Source: Gibbula magus | Lineage: Eukaryota; Mollusca; Gastropoda; Trochida; Trochidae | Direction of reading: 5' to 3' | DNA length: 64,000 bases | Assembly: GCA_936450465.1 (NCBI GenBank) | Contig: OW388305.1 | Location: 41,616,687 to 41,680,686 of the forward strand | Part shown: piece after piece, positions 1 through 12,000 of the stretch | Numbering within the stretch: position 1 is the first letter of the stretch | Layout: the number at the start of each line of letters is the position of its first letter | The notes under the pieces: model-generated | Database searches by the model: none | What the model was told of the DNA's origin: nothing | Seen by the model: only the letters and a program-made list of their open reading frames with translations | Position numbers and translations under genes: made by a program

Positions 1-3000
1 TGAGTGTGCTCTGTAGTTGAGTGTACTCTGTAGTTGAGTGTACTCTGTAGTTGAGTGTGCTCTGTAGTTGAGTGTGATCTGTAGTTGAGTGTGATCTGTA
101 GATGAGTGTGCTCTGTAGTTGAGTGTACTCTGTAGTTGAGTGTGCTCTGTAGTTGAGTGTGATCTGTAGTTGAATGTGCTCTGTAGTTGAGTGTACTCTG
201 TAGTTGAGTGTACTCTGTAGTTGAGAGTGCTTTGTACTTGAGTGTGCTCTGTAGTTGAGTGTGCTCTGTAGTTGAGTGTGCTCTGTAGTTGCGTGTGATC
301 TGTAGTTGAGTGTGCTCTGTAGTTGAGTGTGCTCTGTAGTTGCGTGTGATCTGTAGTTGAGTGTGCTCTGTAGTTGAGTGTGCTCTGTAGTTGAGTGTGC
401 TCTGTAGTTGAGAGTGCTCTATAGTTGAGTGTGCTCTGTAGTTGAGTGTACTCTGTAGTTGAGTGTGCTCTGTAGTTGAGTGTGTTCTGTAGTTGAGTGT
501 GTTCTGTAGTTGAGTGTACTCTGTAGTTGAGTGTACTCTGTAGTTGAGTGTGCTCTGTAGTTGAGTGTGATCTCTAGTTGAGTGTGATCTGTAGATGAGT
601 GTGCTCTGTAGTTGAGTGTACTCTGTAGTTGAGTGTGCTCTGTAGTTGAGTGTGATCTGTAGTTGCGTGTGATCTGTAGTTGAGTGTGCTCTGTAGTTGA
701 GTGTGCTCTGTAGTTGCGTGTGATCTGTAGTTGAGTGTGCTCTGTAGTTGAGTGTGCTCTGTAGTTGAGTGTGCTCTGTAGTTGAGTGTGCTCTGTAGTT
801 GAGTGTGCTCTGTAGTTGCGTGTGATCTGTAGATGAGTGTGCTCTGTAGTTGAATGTACTCTGTAGTTGAGTGTGCTCTGTAGTTGAGTGTGCTCTGTAG
901 TTGAGAGTGCTCTATAGTTGAGTGTGCTCTGTAGTTGAGTGTGCTCTGTAGTTGAGTGTGCTCTGTAGTTGAGTGTACTCTGTAGTTGAGTGTGCTCTGT
1001 AGTTGAGTGTGCTCTATAGTTGAGTGTGATCTGTAGTTGGGTGTGCTCTGTAGTTGAGTGTGATCTGTAGTTGAGTGTGCTCTGTAGTTGAGTGTGCTCT
1101 GTAGTTGAGTGTGCTCTGTAGATGAGAGTGCTCTTTAGTTGAGTGTGCTCTATAGTTGAGTGTACTCTGTAGTTGAGTGTGCTCTGTAGTTGAGTGTGCT
1201 CTGTAGTTGAGTGTGCTCTGTAGTTGAGTGTGCTCTGTAGTTGAGAGTGCTCTATAGTTGAGTGTACTCTTTAGTTGAGTGTGCTCTATAGTTGAGTGTA
1301 CTCTGTAGTTGAGTGTGCTCTGTAGCTGAGTGTGCTCTGTAGTTGTGTGTTCTCTGTAGTTGTGTGTTCTCTGTAGATGAGTGTGCTCTGTATTTGAGTG
1401 TACTCTGTAGTTGAGTGTGCTCTGTAGTTGAGTGTACTCTGTAGTTGAGTGTGCTCTGTAGTTGAGTGTGCTCTGTAGTTGAGTGTGCTCTGTAGTTGAG
1501 TGTGCTCTGTAGTTGAGTGTGCTCTGTAGTTGAGTGTACTCTGTAGTTGAGTGTGATCTGTAGTTGAGTGTGATCTGTAGATGAGTGTGCTCTGTAGTTG
1601 GGTGTGCTCTGTAGTTGAGTGTGCTCTGTAGTTGAGTGTACTCTGTAGTTGAGTGTGATCTGTATTTGAGTGTGCTCTGTAGTTGAGTGTGCTCTGTAGT
1701 TGAGTGTGCTCTGTAGTTGAGTGTACTCTGTAGATGAGTGTGATCTGTAGTTGAGTGTACTCTGTAGTTGAGTGTGCTCTGTAGTTGAGTGTGCTCTGTA
1801 GTTGAGTGTACCCTGTAGTTGAGTGTGCTCTGTAGTTGAGTGTGCTCTGTAGTTGAGTGTACTCTGTAGTTGAGTGTGCTCTGTAGTTGAGTGTGCTCTG
1901 TAGTTGAGTGTACTCTGTAGTTGAGTGTGCTCTGTAGTTGAGTGTGCTCTGTAGTTGAGTGTGCTCTGTAGTTGAGTGTGCTCTGTAGTTGAGTGTGCTC
2001 TGTAGTTGAGTGTACTCTGTAGTTGAGTGTGCTCTGTAGTTGAGTGTACTCTGTAGTTGAGTGTACCCTGTAGTTGAGTGTGCTCTGTAGTTGAGTGTGC
2101 TCTGTAGTTGAGTGTACTCTGTAGTTGAGTGTACTATGTAGTTGCGAGTGCTCTGTAGATGCGAGTGCTCTGTAGTTTATTGTGATATGTAGTTGATTGT
2201 GATCTGTAGTTGAGACTGCTCTGTAGTTGGGTGTGCTCTGTAGTTGAGTGTGCTCTGTAGTTGAGTATGCTCTGTAGTTGAGTGTACTCTGTAGTTGAGT
2301 GTACCCTGTAGTTGAGTGTGCTCTGTAGTTGAGTGTACTCTGTAGTTGAGTGTGCTCTGTAGTTGAGTGTGCTCTGTAGTTGAGTGTGCTCTGTAGTTGA
2401 GTGTGCTCTGTAGTTGAGTGTGCTCTGTAGTTGAGTGTGCTCTGTAGTTGAGTGTGCTCTGTAGTTGAGTGTGCTCTGTAGTTGAGTGTACTATGTAGTT
2501 GCGAGTGCTCTGTAGATGCGAGTGCTCTGTAGTTTATTGTGATATGTAGTTGATTGTGATCTGTAGTTGAGACTGCTCTGTAGTTGGGTGTGCTCTGTAG
2601 TTGAGTGTACTCTGTAGTTGAGTGTGCTCTGTAGTTGAGTGTACTCTGTAGTTGAGTGTACCCTGTAGTTGAGTGTGCTCTGTAGTTGAGTGTACTCTGT
2701 AGTTGAGTGTGCTCTGTAGTTGAGTGTGCTCTGTAGTTGAGTGTGCTCTGTAGTTGAGTGTGCTCTGTAGTTGAGTGTGCTCTGTAGTTGAGTGTACTCT
2801 GTAGTTGAGTGTGCTCTGTAGTTGAGTGTACTCTGTAGTTGAGTGTACCCTGTAGTTGAGTGTGCTCTGTAGTTGAGTGTGCTCTGTAGTTGAGTGTACT
2901 CTGTAGTTGAGTGTACTATGTAGTTGCGAGTGCTCTGTAGATGCGAGTGCTCTGTAGTTTATTGTGATATGTAGTTGATTGTGATCTGTAGTTGAGACTG

Positions 3001-3150
3001 CTCTGTAGTTGGGTGTGCTCTGTAGTTGAGTGTGCTCTGTAGTTGAGTGTCCTCTGTAGTTGAATGTACTCTGTAGTTGAGTGTGTTCTGTAGTAGAGTG
3101 TGCTCTGTAGTTGAATATCCTCTGTAGTTGAATGTCCTCTGTAGCTGAGA
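1..3150. repeat. 17-bp minisatellite array 1 (intron 1 of gene 1)
   Basis: About 185 head-to-tail copies of a 17-bp unit, consensus TTGAGTGTGCTCTGTAG, run from the window edge to about 3150. Common variants change GCTC to ACTC or GATC and GTTG to GATG. A variant block (TACTATGTAGTTGCGAGTG and following units) recurs at about 2131, 2488 and 2913, spacings of 357 and 425 bp, exactly 21 and 25 units, so the array has higher-order structure. The array is followed by the same CACAAAACACAAAAGGACAG segment that follows the intron array of gene 2, then by an exon-2 acceptor. It is therefore inferred to lie in intron 1 of gene 1, whose exon 1 would be upstream of the window. Confidence 0.95.
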
Positions 3151-3279
3151 GACCACAAAACACAAAAGGACAGTTTTCTCCAACATGTCAGGGAATATGA
3201 CAGTTTTCACGTTATGGGGTCACAACGGTATTGACGTAACAACGGTATTTGCATCTGATGTGAGAAATGTGTTTTTCAG

Positions 3280-3444
3280 GTTCAGTCTGGATCAGCCAGA
3301 GACAACGATGTGAAGAATAACGTCATGAATGAGAGATTCATTTTGGACACAATGCACTTAATGGACGGCATCCTATCTATTGATGAGGAAAATCACGGAT
3401 CGATGGAGATCAAAAGCAGAATCCCCTCCACTCCAACTCCCTAG
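3280..3444 (+). CDS. gene 1, terminal exon 2 of putative secreted peptide (partial gene)
   Basis: I do not recognise the family. The acceptor GTGTTTTTCAG ends at 3279. Read in the phase left by exon 1 of the paralogues (phase 0), the exon is open for 54 residues to TAG at 3442. It starts VQSGSARDNDVKNNVMNERF, has a middle of 19 residues unlike genes 2 and 3, then GSMEIKSRI and a Pro/Thr-rich end. There is no cysteine. Compared with gene 2, the first 20 codons and the GSM-IKSRI block are conserved, and the length difference in the divergent middle is a multiple of three, as expected of coding sequence. Exon 1 should lie left of the window beyond the minisatellite. An AATAAA at 3510 fits a short 3' UTR. 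Coding status is inferred; transcripts are needed. Confidence 0.55.
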   Translation, partial: VQSGSARDNDVKNNVMNERFILDTMHLMDGILSIDEENHGSMEIKSRIPSTPTP

Positions 3445-3509
3445 CTCCTGATTGGAGAGGACCTTTTCTGGATGGATCGGAAGTTTCATCTTGACTCAAG
3501 GTCAAGTTC

Positions 3510-3515
3510 AATAAA
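3510..3515 (+). terminator. polyadenylation signal of gene 1
   Basis: AATAAA lies 66 bases after the gene 1 stop codon in a segment (AAGGTCAAGTTCAATAAA) also present downstream of genes 2 and 3. Confidence 0.5.
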
Positions 3516-6500
3516 TTATTAAAAAACTATTAACTAGTGCTTGTTTTCAAGTTATTGTGTATAATACCCTCCTGCAGCTTACTATTAATTATTATTTTAA
3601 ACTATTTTTTTCTTCCTGGAAAGAGGTACTCTCACGAAAATTTTAAAAACATTACCAATAGCTCCCGGATCAATAACAAAAATTATAAAACTAATGTACG
3701 TGGTTTGGTTAAGTCGGGTCCAATTCTCCTCGAGCGGCCATTTTAATATGTTCACATTAAAGTGGCCGATCGAAGGCAGTTCAAGTATTTTGCCTGATGT
3801 ATTGATGCCAATACACTCAGGGTAGTGTTTCAATTATGTCACCATGATGGAATGAAACTCTCAAAATCGCATGAGACATAAAACTCTACATGTCACACTG
3901 AAGAGTTCAACAAAGTTGTCGTTGTATAAGTCGCACCATTTTATTCCAATATAGATACACGTTTTCTATGGATACGGCTTATAGGGTCGTGCCGTGAGAT
4001 GTTTCACCCTTTAAAGTAGCAATATACTGTATACAGTTTAAAAATGAATGGCAAATTTGTGATAGTGATACAGCGCCTTTTAACCTATAGCTTTCTAACA
4101 GTAAAAACGTGAAAGTGAACGAGACGTTTACAGTGAAATAAACATGCTTGGATCCTTTCTGATAGTGGAGAAATATCGAACCTTCATTAAAGCATTTTGG
4201 TCAAATCAACAAGGAATATATGTTGGACAAAATTACAAACACTGACTATTCGTACCATACCTTTAACAATATCATTCTGCGTATTTCATGTAAGCTCTTT
4301 TTCCTTCCTTGCAACAATTCTTTACGTTGCCTGCAGGCATTTGATAATGATAGAAACTGAAAACCATTTCCAAAATCCTCTAAAAAACATATCAAGCGCT
4401 ATCATCATGAATGGTTTAAGCATAAACAAGTGTTTGTAACTCAACTAGCGGCCTACAAACGGGATATTGTCATCCTGCTGTCCATATGTCCGTCTGTCAG
4501 TCTAGAGAAGAACTTATATGAACATTCATTGTAGATTCTTTAAACGTTATCTTTGCGGATTACTCATCAACTGAAATGGTGCCTTTCAAAATTTTCAGAT
4601 TTCATTTACATGTTGAAAACGAGTCAGATGTTTATATCATGCGAACAATAGATTTCTATGTATTAAAAAAGAAAAAGAAAACTGTTTGCTATATCTCTCT
4701 AATATTTTGCATGAAAAATAAATGACTGAAGTGGTGCCGTTCAATATTTTGATTTGGTTTTCATTGGAATTGGAATTGGAAAGAAAATAGATTTAATACA
4801 GCGTTTGATTCGTTGCTGGAGCGGAACCTGAAAACTGCTCATTTATAAGTTAAATGGTTTCATTTGTCAAATGTATTTATTGATGTTCAACACCCGCAAT
4901 TTTAGTTTAAACCCGACTGCGTGACTCAGAGGTTTTACATGTGTGGGTCTTGAATAATGACATTTATCTATGGCATTTAACATATATAAACCCCTAAGAA
5001 CACAAATTTCAAACTTGAAAACGAAAATAATCAAAGAAGGAGGCGAACTCATACATATTTAACCAGTTAAGTTACTTAAAACTTGTTCATATTTAGAGCA
5101 ATTTGTGATTTATATGGGTATACAAAAGTGACACAATGACACCTATCAAATTTGAGTAAAGGACTCGTGGTGAGTAGCCCCAGCCAATTTGCGGATGTTT
5201 GCATTGTCAATCAACACAGGGAAATGTTTCAATTGAAACCAATCAGAATCAAGGATGCACCAAAGTCATGTTAAAATAAATCTTTCTGGAATTGTGTTTA
5301 TATATTAAACACCTACTGAAGTGGTGTCTTTTGATATTTTAAGAAGTTTGCTAGAAAAGAGTAGGATTTGGACTCTATACAGTCTTAGATTCGTTTCCCA
5401 TGCAGAAATCGAAAGTCAAACCATTCATCATTGTTTCTTGAACAACTTCTACGATAATTCCTTTATCTTGTTCATCTCCTGTATCAATTTTAGTTTATCA
5501 TAAAATAAATACAATTATGTTGGAAAAGAATAAGTCGTAACGATATAGACATATCTCTCTCACGATCAACTAAAACCATAAACATTTTAAATGACGAATA
5601 CTTTCCTCATACAAATACGCTCTTCAAGTAAATCGTTTTTTGAAAAGGAAACTAGTTTTGCTGAGACAAAGATTTTACTTAAAGGGCTCTGATATTATAT
5701 AACAGTATTGCCAATAATGTTAACAAAAAATAAACTTGAAATCGTTTCAGTATAGAATGATTCATTATATTCTTATTTATTATTATTATTTATTTATTTA
5801 TTTGGTGCACACCTTCACCACTTGTCCATTTAAAAACCATAACTGAAAACTACTTTATAACACGCTGTGGCAATGTGAACCTAAATTCAAATCATGGTTA
5901 GAAATAGAGTTAGGCTGGATATCGCACTAAATTTTATATTGCAATATATTGCAATATATTGAATTAACTTTGTTTTAAAGTATTACACTTATTAATACTG
6001 TTGAAAATTATATTTTAGATGAAATACCTTACAGAACTTACAAATAACAGGATATTTCTCAAAAATATAAAAAGTAAACTTTCACTTGTAATACAGCCCG
6101 ACAAATGTTCTTGCACATCAAATGAATTTACTTCCATTTAAAACCTCGAATATTACTTTGGAATAAGATTTTCTTTTGATATATGCATGTATTTCACTTA
6201 AAATATGATATTTATGTTTATTCCTAATGCAGGATATTAACCATCCCAAAACACAAGAACATGATAACTTCTTTATCGTACAATGTTCTTCTTCAAGTTG
6301 AACCTTTATTCAACTACCCGTATTGATATATTCAATTGAACAGCGTGCTATTCTCCTGGTAAAACGACACAAACAAATGCCCCCTAAACTATGCTTACAG
6401 TTAAAATAAATCTCATTTTGGCATGGTCGTAAGTTTCAATGTTTCAAAGTTTTAAAAACTATTTAAGGTCAGGAAGGCGAATCCTGTGATTTGATACTGT

Positions 6501-7539
6501 GACTTGTTAGCGCTTTGCCCATGTGCATTGTACATCATTGAAAGGGCACAATATAAATGCACATTTATTATTATCATTATTATCGCATTGAGGGATGAGA
6601 GTTGCTCCCCTTCCGCTCGGTTGCATATGGGGACTTACATATTTCACGGAGAGGTGAACAGAAAATTAAGCTTCTAATTCTAAAATCACCTCTACACAAG
6701 TCTCATGTATGTAAGAGGTAAGATGGACGCTCGGTATTTAATATGTGACTCAAACTGCTTTTGTTAAATGTGAGTAAAGTATTCGCTCGATAGATTTCAC
6801 CTCACGATGAACATGTTTGGCAATGTTTGAGCACAATAAATTTTGCCACACTATGCATTTCACAATGTTTGTTTTGTAATTTCTCAAATTAATGTTTATT
6901 AAATAAAGCATGCACATGAAGCTCCATCCGTTATGTACAGGTGGTAAAATGTAAACTCGTGAGATGTCATTGTAATGTACATAAGAAGTTCCGTCACTTG
7001 ACCTGTGAAATTTGCATTTTTATCCGCATATGACCCCAACGGATATCGAAAATATCCGTTGCCTTTATCCTGCTGAGAACACCATTCATTGTATGATAAA
7101 TTTTGTTATCAGCAGGGACAGAGGAATTGTTTTTTTTTAATCCTTGTCAACTTTCCATTTCCCTTTTAGAAAATAAAACTGATGATAACAGAAATGAACT
7201 GTTCCAGTCAATTATAGCTATATATATCTGTATGTATGTATTATTGTATGTAAATGAGTGTCAAATAATTGAAATTTCGTATTTCTCTTTTGAATCTATT
7301 TTGAATAGTGTTTTCAACGTCAGGGAATATATGTACACATTGCAATGATATTAGTTGATATGTCCATGTAACAATTCTAATTAAGCAAATAAAAACACTT
7401 ATAATATATTTACCAGATATAGGCGTAGCAATAATAATACAGTGGAGAAACAATATAATTTCAACACAAATGAAAAACCAGCACAGGCGTTTTCCTGTTT
7501 TATGTAACGGCAAGTGTGTTTTGCTACAATATACAAAAT
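3516..7539. other. intergenic part of duplicated unit, copy A
   Basis: No gene was recognised. The stretch 3153-5811 is homologous to 17724-20215 (copy B) and, more diverged, to 21160-21977 plus 35262-36090 (copy C). Bases 5812-6755 and about 6798-7318 are absent from copy B. It holds short AT-rich microsatellites (5780-5803 ATT/ATTT, 6560-6585 ATT) and a possible SINE tail near 6500. Short open frames here are not conserved between copies. Confidence 0.7.
6474..6590 (+). repeat. possible SINE 3' tail
   Basis: The segment with TTAGCGCTTTGCCC, then GGGCACAATATAAATGCAC and an ATT microsatellite resembles the tail of many tRNA-derived SINEs. It is absent from copy B, consistent with an insertion. 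No tRNA head is visible. Confidence 0.35.
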
Positions 7540-8670
7540 ATTAATGAGGCCTGAAATTATTTACTTTATTTTCATTTGGCATATTCATGTGTTGGTTTGG
7601 CATTGTGAAAACATAATATTCGTCATTCGTCACCACCTCCTGATTAGAGCAATATTGTCACATTTCCATTCAACGCCCATGTATTGTCAAACTTTCAAGC
7701 AGCGTCTTTAAAATAACGTCTGCCATCTGTCCCTAATGAGTGTTCATAACTAAGACTGATTTACCCATGTTATTTCAATGACATAGTTTGGCCTAGAACC
7801 TTTCGTCATCATGTATCCAAACGCGGAAAATCGCTGTTAAAAAAAATCGTATTCGAACCTCCGTTCGACCATAAAATAAACCAATCAAAAACAAGGATTT
7901 TAAAATGTCATGGTTGAATTGAGGTCTATATATTACAAAAATATGTTTTCAGTTTCTAGGGGTAACGACTCAATGCCAAGTTATTGGAATTTCGTATTCC
8001 TATTTTGAATGGTAGCATACAATGCCTCAAGGGTTATTGTTTGTAAAGTCATGGCATATACGATTACATTGCAATGATATTTTTTATATCTCCCTGTAAC
8101 AATATTTACGTAAACAAAGACATTGATTAATATATACATATAGGCGTATACCTCACTAAAGTATTAATAATAACACTGTAGACCAACAATATAAGTTATA
8201 CATACACATACATTATTACATAAATAAAAAACAAACATGGGATCAGTGCCACGTTGGGCGTTTTCCTGTTATCTTCTGTATATCTAATGACAAGGATATT
8301 CTACAAACAATATGAAATATACTCTCCACTTGTTTCTACCTCCTGATTAGATTAAAATTGTCACATTTTCATTCAACACCCATGTGTTGTCAAACTTTCA
8401 AAGAGTCATTAAACGTTTGCCATCTGTCTATCAAGATTGTTCACAACAATTATATACATTATTTTCATTTGGCATATTCATGTGTTGGTTTGCCAGCATT
8501 GTGAAAACCTACAGATGAATTACAAAATACTTGTCATTCGTAACGACCTCCTGATTAGAGCAATATTGTCACATTTCCATTCAACGCCCATGTATTGTCA
8601 AACTTTCAAGCAGCGTCTTTAAAATAACATCTGCCATCTGACCCTTATGAGTGTTCACAACAAAGGGTTA
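7540..8670. repeat. tandemly duplicated promoter-upstream segment
   Basis: A block with TTTTCATTTGGCATATTCATG, ACCTCCTGATTAGAGCAATA and CAAACTTTCAAGCAGCGTC occurs at 7555-7720 and 8453-8640, with a shorter relative at 8335-8415. Copy B has only one such block (20512-20690), directly upstream of exon 1 of gene 3. The second block in copy A has the same position relative to gene 2. The extra copies look like local duplications of the region just upstream of the promoter. Confidence 0.7.
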
Positions 8671-8687
8671 TCGTTCCCTCAATAGCA

Positions 8688-8693
8688 TATATA
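8688..8693 (+). promoter_or_regulatory. putative TATA box of gene 2
   Basis: TATATA lies 70 bases before the ATG of exon 1 inside AGCATATATAGGCGCCTGAT. The whole interval from here to the ATG is nearly identical upstream of gene 3. A start about 30 bases downstream would leave a 5' UTR of about 40 bases. Inferred from position and conservation only. Confidence 0.5.
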
Positions 8694-8757
8694 GGCGCCT
8701 GATAACTGCAGTGAGTTAATATTTCTGTACACGACCAGTTCGTCCACATTTGGGAGC

Positions 8758-8817
8758 ATGATGTTGATCATTTGCCTAGTTCTCTTCGCTTTGGGCACAG
8801 CACTGTCCTCCCCATTG
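8758..8817 (+). CDS. gene 2, exon 1: signal peptide of putative secreted peptide
   Basis: Twenty codons beginning with a double ATG read MMLIICLVLFALGTALSS plus PL, a classic signal peptide: a hydrophobic core, then small residues suited to cleavage around ALS. The exon ends on a codon boundary at TTG, followed at once by a consensus donor GTAAGT (8818). Exon 2 at 17850 is open in this same phase, giving a predicted 82-residue precursor. The intron would be 9,032 bp, almost all of it 17-bp minisatellite. Exon 1 of gene 3 differs by only three bases in 60. A TATA motif sits 70 bases upstream. I cannot assign a function; a secreted peptide (antimicrobial, neuropeptide-like, shell or mucus) is possible. 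Confidence 0.6.
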
Positions 8818-9029
8818 GTAAGTATGCTCTGTACTTGAGTAAATTTCTAGAAGAAACCAATACTTGCCATGATTTTGTGTTTGAAACAAAGGCTATCTAA
8901 TCATATCTATCTCTCACAACGTTAATGACTAATAGTTCCATAATAGCTCATACATTCTCAAGTTTCTTTCAATGTCACTTTTTAAAATTCCTCACATATC
9001 AACCAAGTTGTTGAAATCATTTTGATAGT

Positions 9030-9077
9030 TTCTGAACTTATCTTCTCTTTTGACTCAACATTGCCAACCCCTTTGGA
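9030..9077 (+). pseudogene. degenerate second copy of exon 1 with donor region
   Basis: The sequence TTCTCTTTTGACTCAACATTG then CCAACCCCTTTGGAAAGTG resembles the end of exon 1 plus its donor (CTCTTCGCTTTGGGCACAGC then ACTGTCCTCCCCATTGGTAAGT), about 260 bp downstream of the intact exon. A better-preserved relic lies at the same relative place in gene 3 (21106-21148). The donor GT is lost here (GGAAAG). The minisatellite begins directly after this relic. Confidence 0.5.
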
Positions 9078-12000
9078 AAGTGTGTTCTGTAGTTGGATGT
9101 TTTCTGTAGTTGGGTGTGCTCTGTAGTTGAGTGTGCTCTATATTTAAGTATGTTCTATAACTGAGTGTGCTCTGTAGGTTTTTCTCTGTAGATGATGTGC
9201 TCTCTGGATGAGTGTGCTCTGTAGTTGAGTGTGCTCAGTAGTTAGTGTTGTGTCTGTAGTTGGGTGTGCTCTATATTTAAGTATGTTCTATAACTGAGTG
9301 TGTTCTGTAGTTCAGTGTGCTCTATAGTTCTTTTCTTTAGTTGAGTGTGCTCTCTGGTTGTGTGTGCTCTGTAGTTGAATGTGCTCTGTAGTTGAGTGTG
9401 CTCTGTAGTTGAATGTGCTCTATAGCTGAGTGTGCTCTGTAGTTGAGTGTGCTCTATAGTTGAGTGTGCTCTGTAGATGAGTGTGCTCTGTAGTTGAGTG
9501 TGCTCTGTAGTTGAGTGTGCTCTGTAGTTGAGTGTGCTCTATAATTGAGTGTGCTCTGTAGTTGAGTGTGCTCTGTAGTTGAATGTGCTCTGTAGTTGAG
9601 TGTGCTCTGTAGTTGAATGTGCTCTATAGCTGAGTGTGCTCTGTAGTTGAGTGTGCTCTGTAGTTGAGTGTGCTCTGTAGATGAGAGTGCTCTGTAGTTG
9701 AGAGTGCTCTATAGTTGTGTGTGCTCTGTAGTTGAGTGCGCTCTGTAGTTGAGTGCGCTCTGTAGTTGGGTGTGCTCTGTAGTTGAGTGTGCTCTTTAGT
9801 TGAGAGTGCTCTGTAGTTGAGAGTGCTCTATAGTTGTGTGTGCTCTGTAGTTGAGTGTGCTCTGTAGCTGAGTGTGCTCTGTAGTTGAGTGTGCTCTGTA
9901 GTTGAGAGTGCTCTGTAGTTGAGTGTACTCTGTAGTTGAGTGTGATCTGTAGTTGATTGTGCTCTGTAGTTGAGTGTACTCTGTAGTTGGGTGTGCTCTG
10001 TAGTTGAGAGTGCTCTATAGTTGAGTGTACTCTGTAGTTGAGTGTACTCTGTAGTTGAGTGTGATCTGTAGTTGAGTGTGCTCTGTAGTTGAGAGTGCTC
10101 TGTAGTTGAGTGTGCTCTGTAGTTGAGTGTGCTCTGTAGTTGAGTGTGCTCTGTAGATGAGTGTGCTCTGTAGTTGAGTGTGCTCTATAATTGAGTGTGC
10201 TCTGTAGTTTAGTGTGCTCTGTAGTTGAGTGTGCTCTGTAGTTGAGTGTGCTCTGTAGATGAGTGTGCTCTGTAGTTGAGTGTACTCTGTAGTTGAGTGT
10301 GCTCTGTAGTTGAGTGTGCTCTATAATTGAGTGTGCTCTGTAGTTGAGTGTGCTCTGTAGTTGAGTGTACTCTGTAGTTGAGTGTGATCTGTAGTTGAGT
10401 GTGCTCTGTAGTTGAGTGTGCTCTGTAGTTGAGTGTGCTCTGGAGTTGAGTGTGCTCTGTAGATGAGTGTGCTCTGTAGTTGAGTGTACTCTGTAGTTGA
10501 GTGTGCTCTGTAGTTGAGTGTGCTCTATAATTGAGTGTGCTCTGTAGTTGAGTGTACTCTGTAGTTGAGTGTACTCTGTAGTTGAGTGTGATCTGTAGTT
10601 GAGTGTGCTCTGTATTTGAGAGTGCTCTGTAGTTGAGTGTGCTCTGTAGTTGAGTGTGCTCTGTAGTTGAGTGTGCTCTGTAGTTGAGTGTACTCTTTAG
10701 TTGAGTGTGCTCTGTAGTTGAGTGTGCTCTGTAGTTGAGTGTGCTCTGTAGTTGAGTGTACTCTTTAGTTGAGTGTGATCTGTAGTTGAGTGTGCTCTGT
10801 AGTTGAGAGTGCTCTGTAGTTGAGTGTGCTCTGTAGTTGAGTGTGCTCTGTAGTTGAGTGTGCTCTGTAGATGAGTGTGCCCTGTAGTTGAGTGTCCTCT
10901 ATAATTGAGTGTGCTCTGTAGTTTAGTGTGCTCTGTAGTTGAGTGTGCTCTGTAGTTGAGTGTGTTCTGTAGTTGAGTGTGCTCTGTAGTTGAGTGTACT
11001 CTGTAGTTGAATGTGCTCTGTAGTTGAGTGTGCTCTATAATTGAGTGTGCTCTGTAGTTGAGTGTGCTCTGTAGTTGAGTGTGCTCTGTAGTTGAGTGTG
11101 CTCTGTAGTTGAATGTTCTCTGTAGTTGAGTGTACTCTGTAGTTGAGTGTGATCTGTAGATGAGTGTGCTCTATAATTGAGTGTGCTCTTTAGTTGAGTG
11201 TACTCTGTAGTTGAGTGTGTTCTGTAGTTGAGTGTGCTCTGTAGTTGAGTGTACTCTGTAGTTGAATGTGCTCTGTAGTTGAGTGTGCTCTATAATTGAG
11301 TGTGATCTGTAGTTGAGTGTGCTCTGTAGTTGAGTGTACTCTGTAGTTGAGTGTACTCTGTAGTTGAGTGTGATCTGTAGTTGAGTGTGCTCTGTAGTTG
11401 AGAGTGCTCTATAGTTGAGTGTGCTCTGTAGTTGAGTGTGCTCTGTAGTTGAGTGTGCTCTGTAGTTGAGTGTACTCTTTAGTTGAGTGTGCTCTGTAGT
11501 TGAGTGTGCTCTGTAGTTGAGTGTGCTCTGTAGTTGAGTGTACTCTTTAGTTGAGTGTGCTCTGTAGTTGAGTGTGCTCTGTAGTTGAGTGTGCTCTGTA
11601 GTTGAGTGTGCTCTGTAGTTGAGTGTGCTCTGTAGTTGAGTGTGCTCTGTAGTTGAGAGTGCTCTATAGTTGAGTGTCCTCTGTAGTTGAGTGTGCTCTA
11701 TAGTTGAGTGTGCTCTGTAGTTGAGTGTGCTCTGTAGTTGAGTGTGCTCTGTAGTTGAGTGTGCTCTGTAGTTGAGTGTGCTCTGTAGTTGAGAGTGCTC
11801 TATAGTTGAGTGTGCTCTGTAATTGAGTGTGCTCTGTAGTTGTGTGTGCTCTGTAGTTGAGTGTGTTCTGTAGTTGAGTGTGCTCTGTAGTTGAGTGTAC
11901 TCTGTAGTTGAATGTGCTCTGTAGTTGAGTGTGCTCTATAATTGAGTGTGCTCTGTAGTTGAGTGTGCTCTGTAGTTGAGTGTGCTCTGTAGTTGAGTGT

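Noticed and set aside
1..3150. CRISPR array
   Set aside because: The repeats are contiguous 17-bp units without unique spacers, in a eukaryotic context with introns and SINEs.
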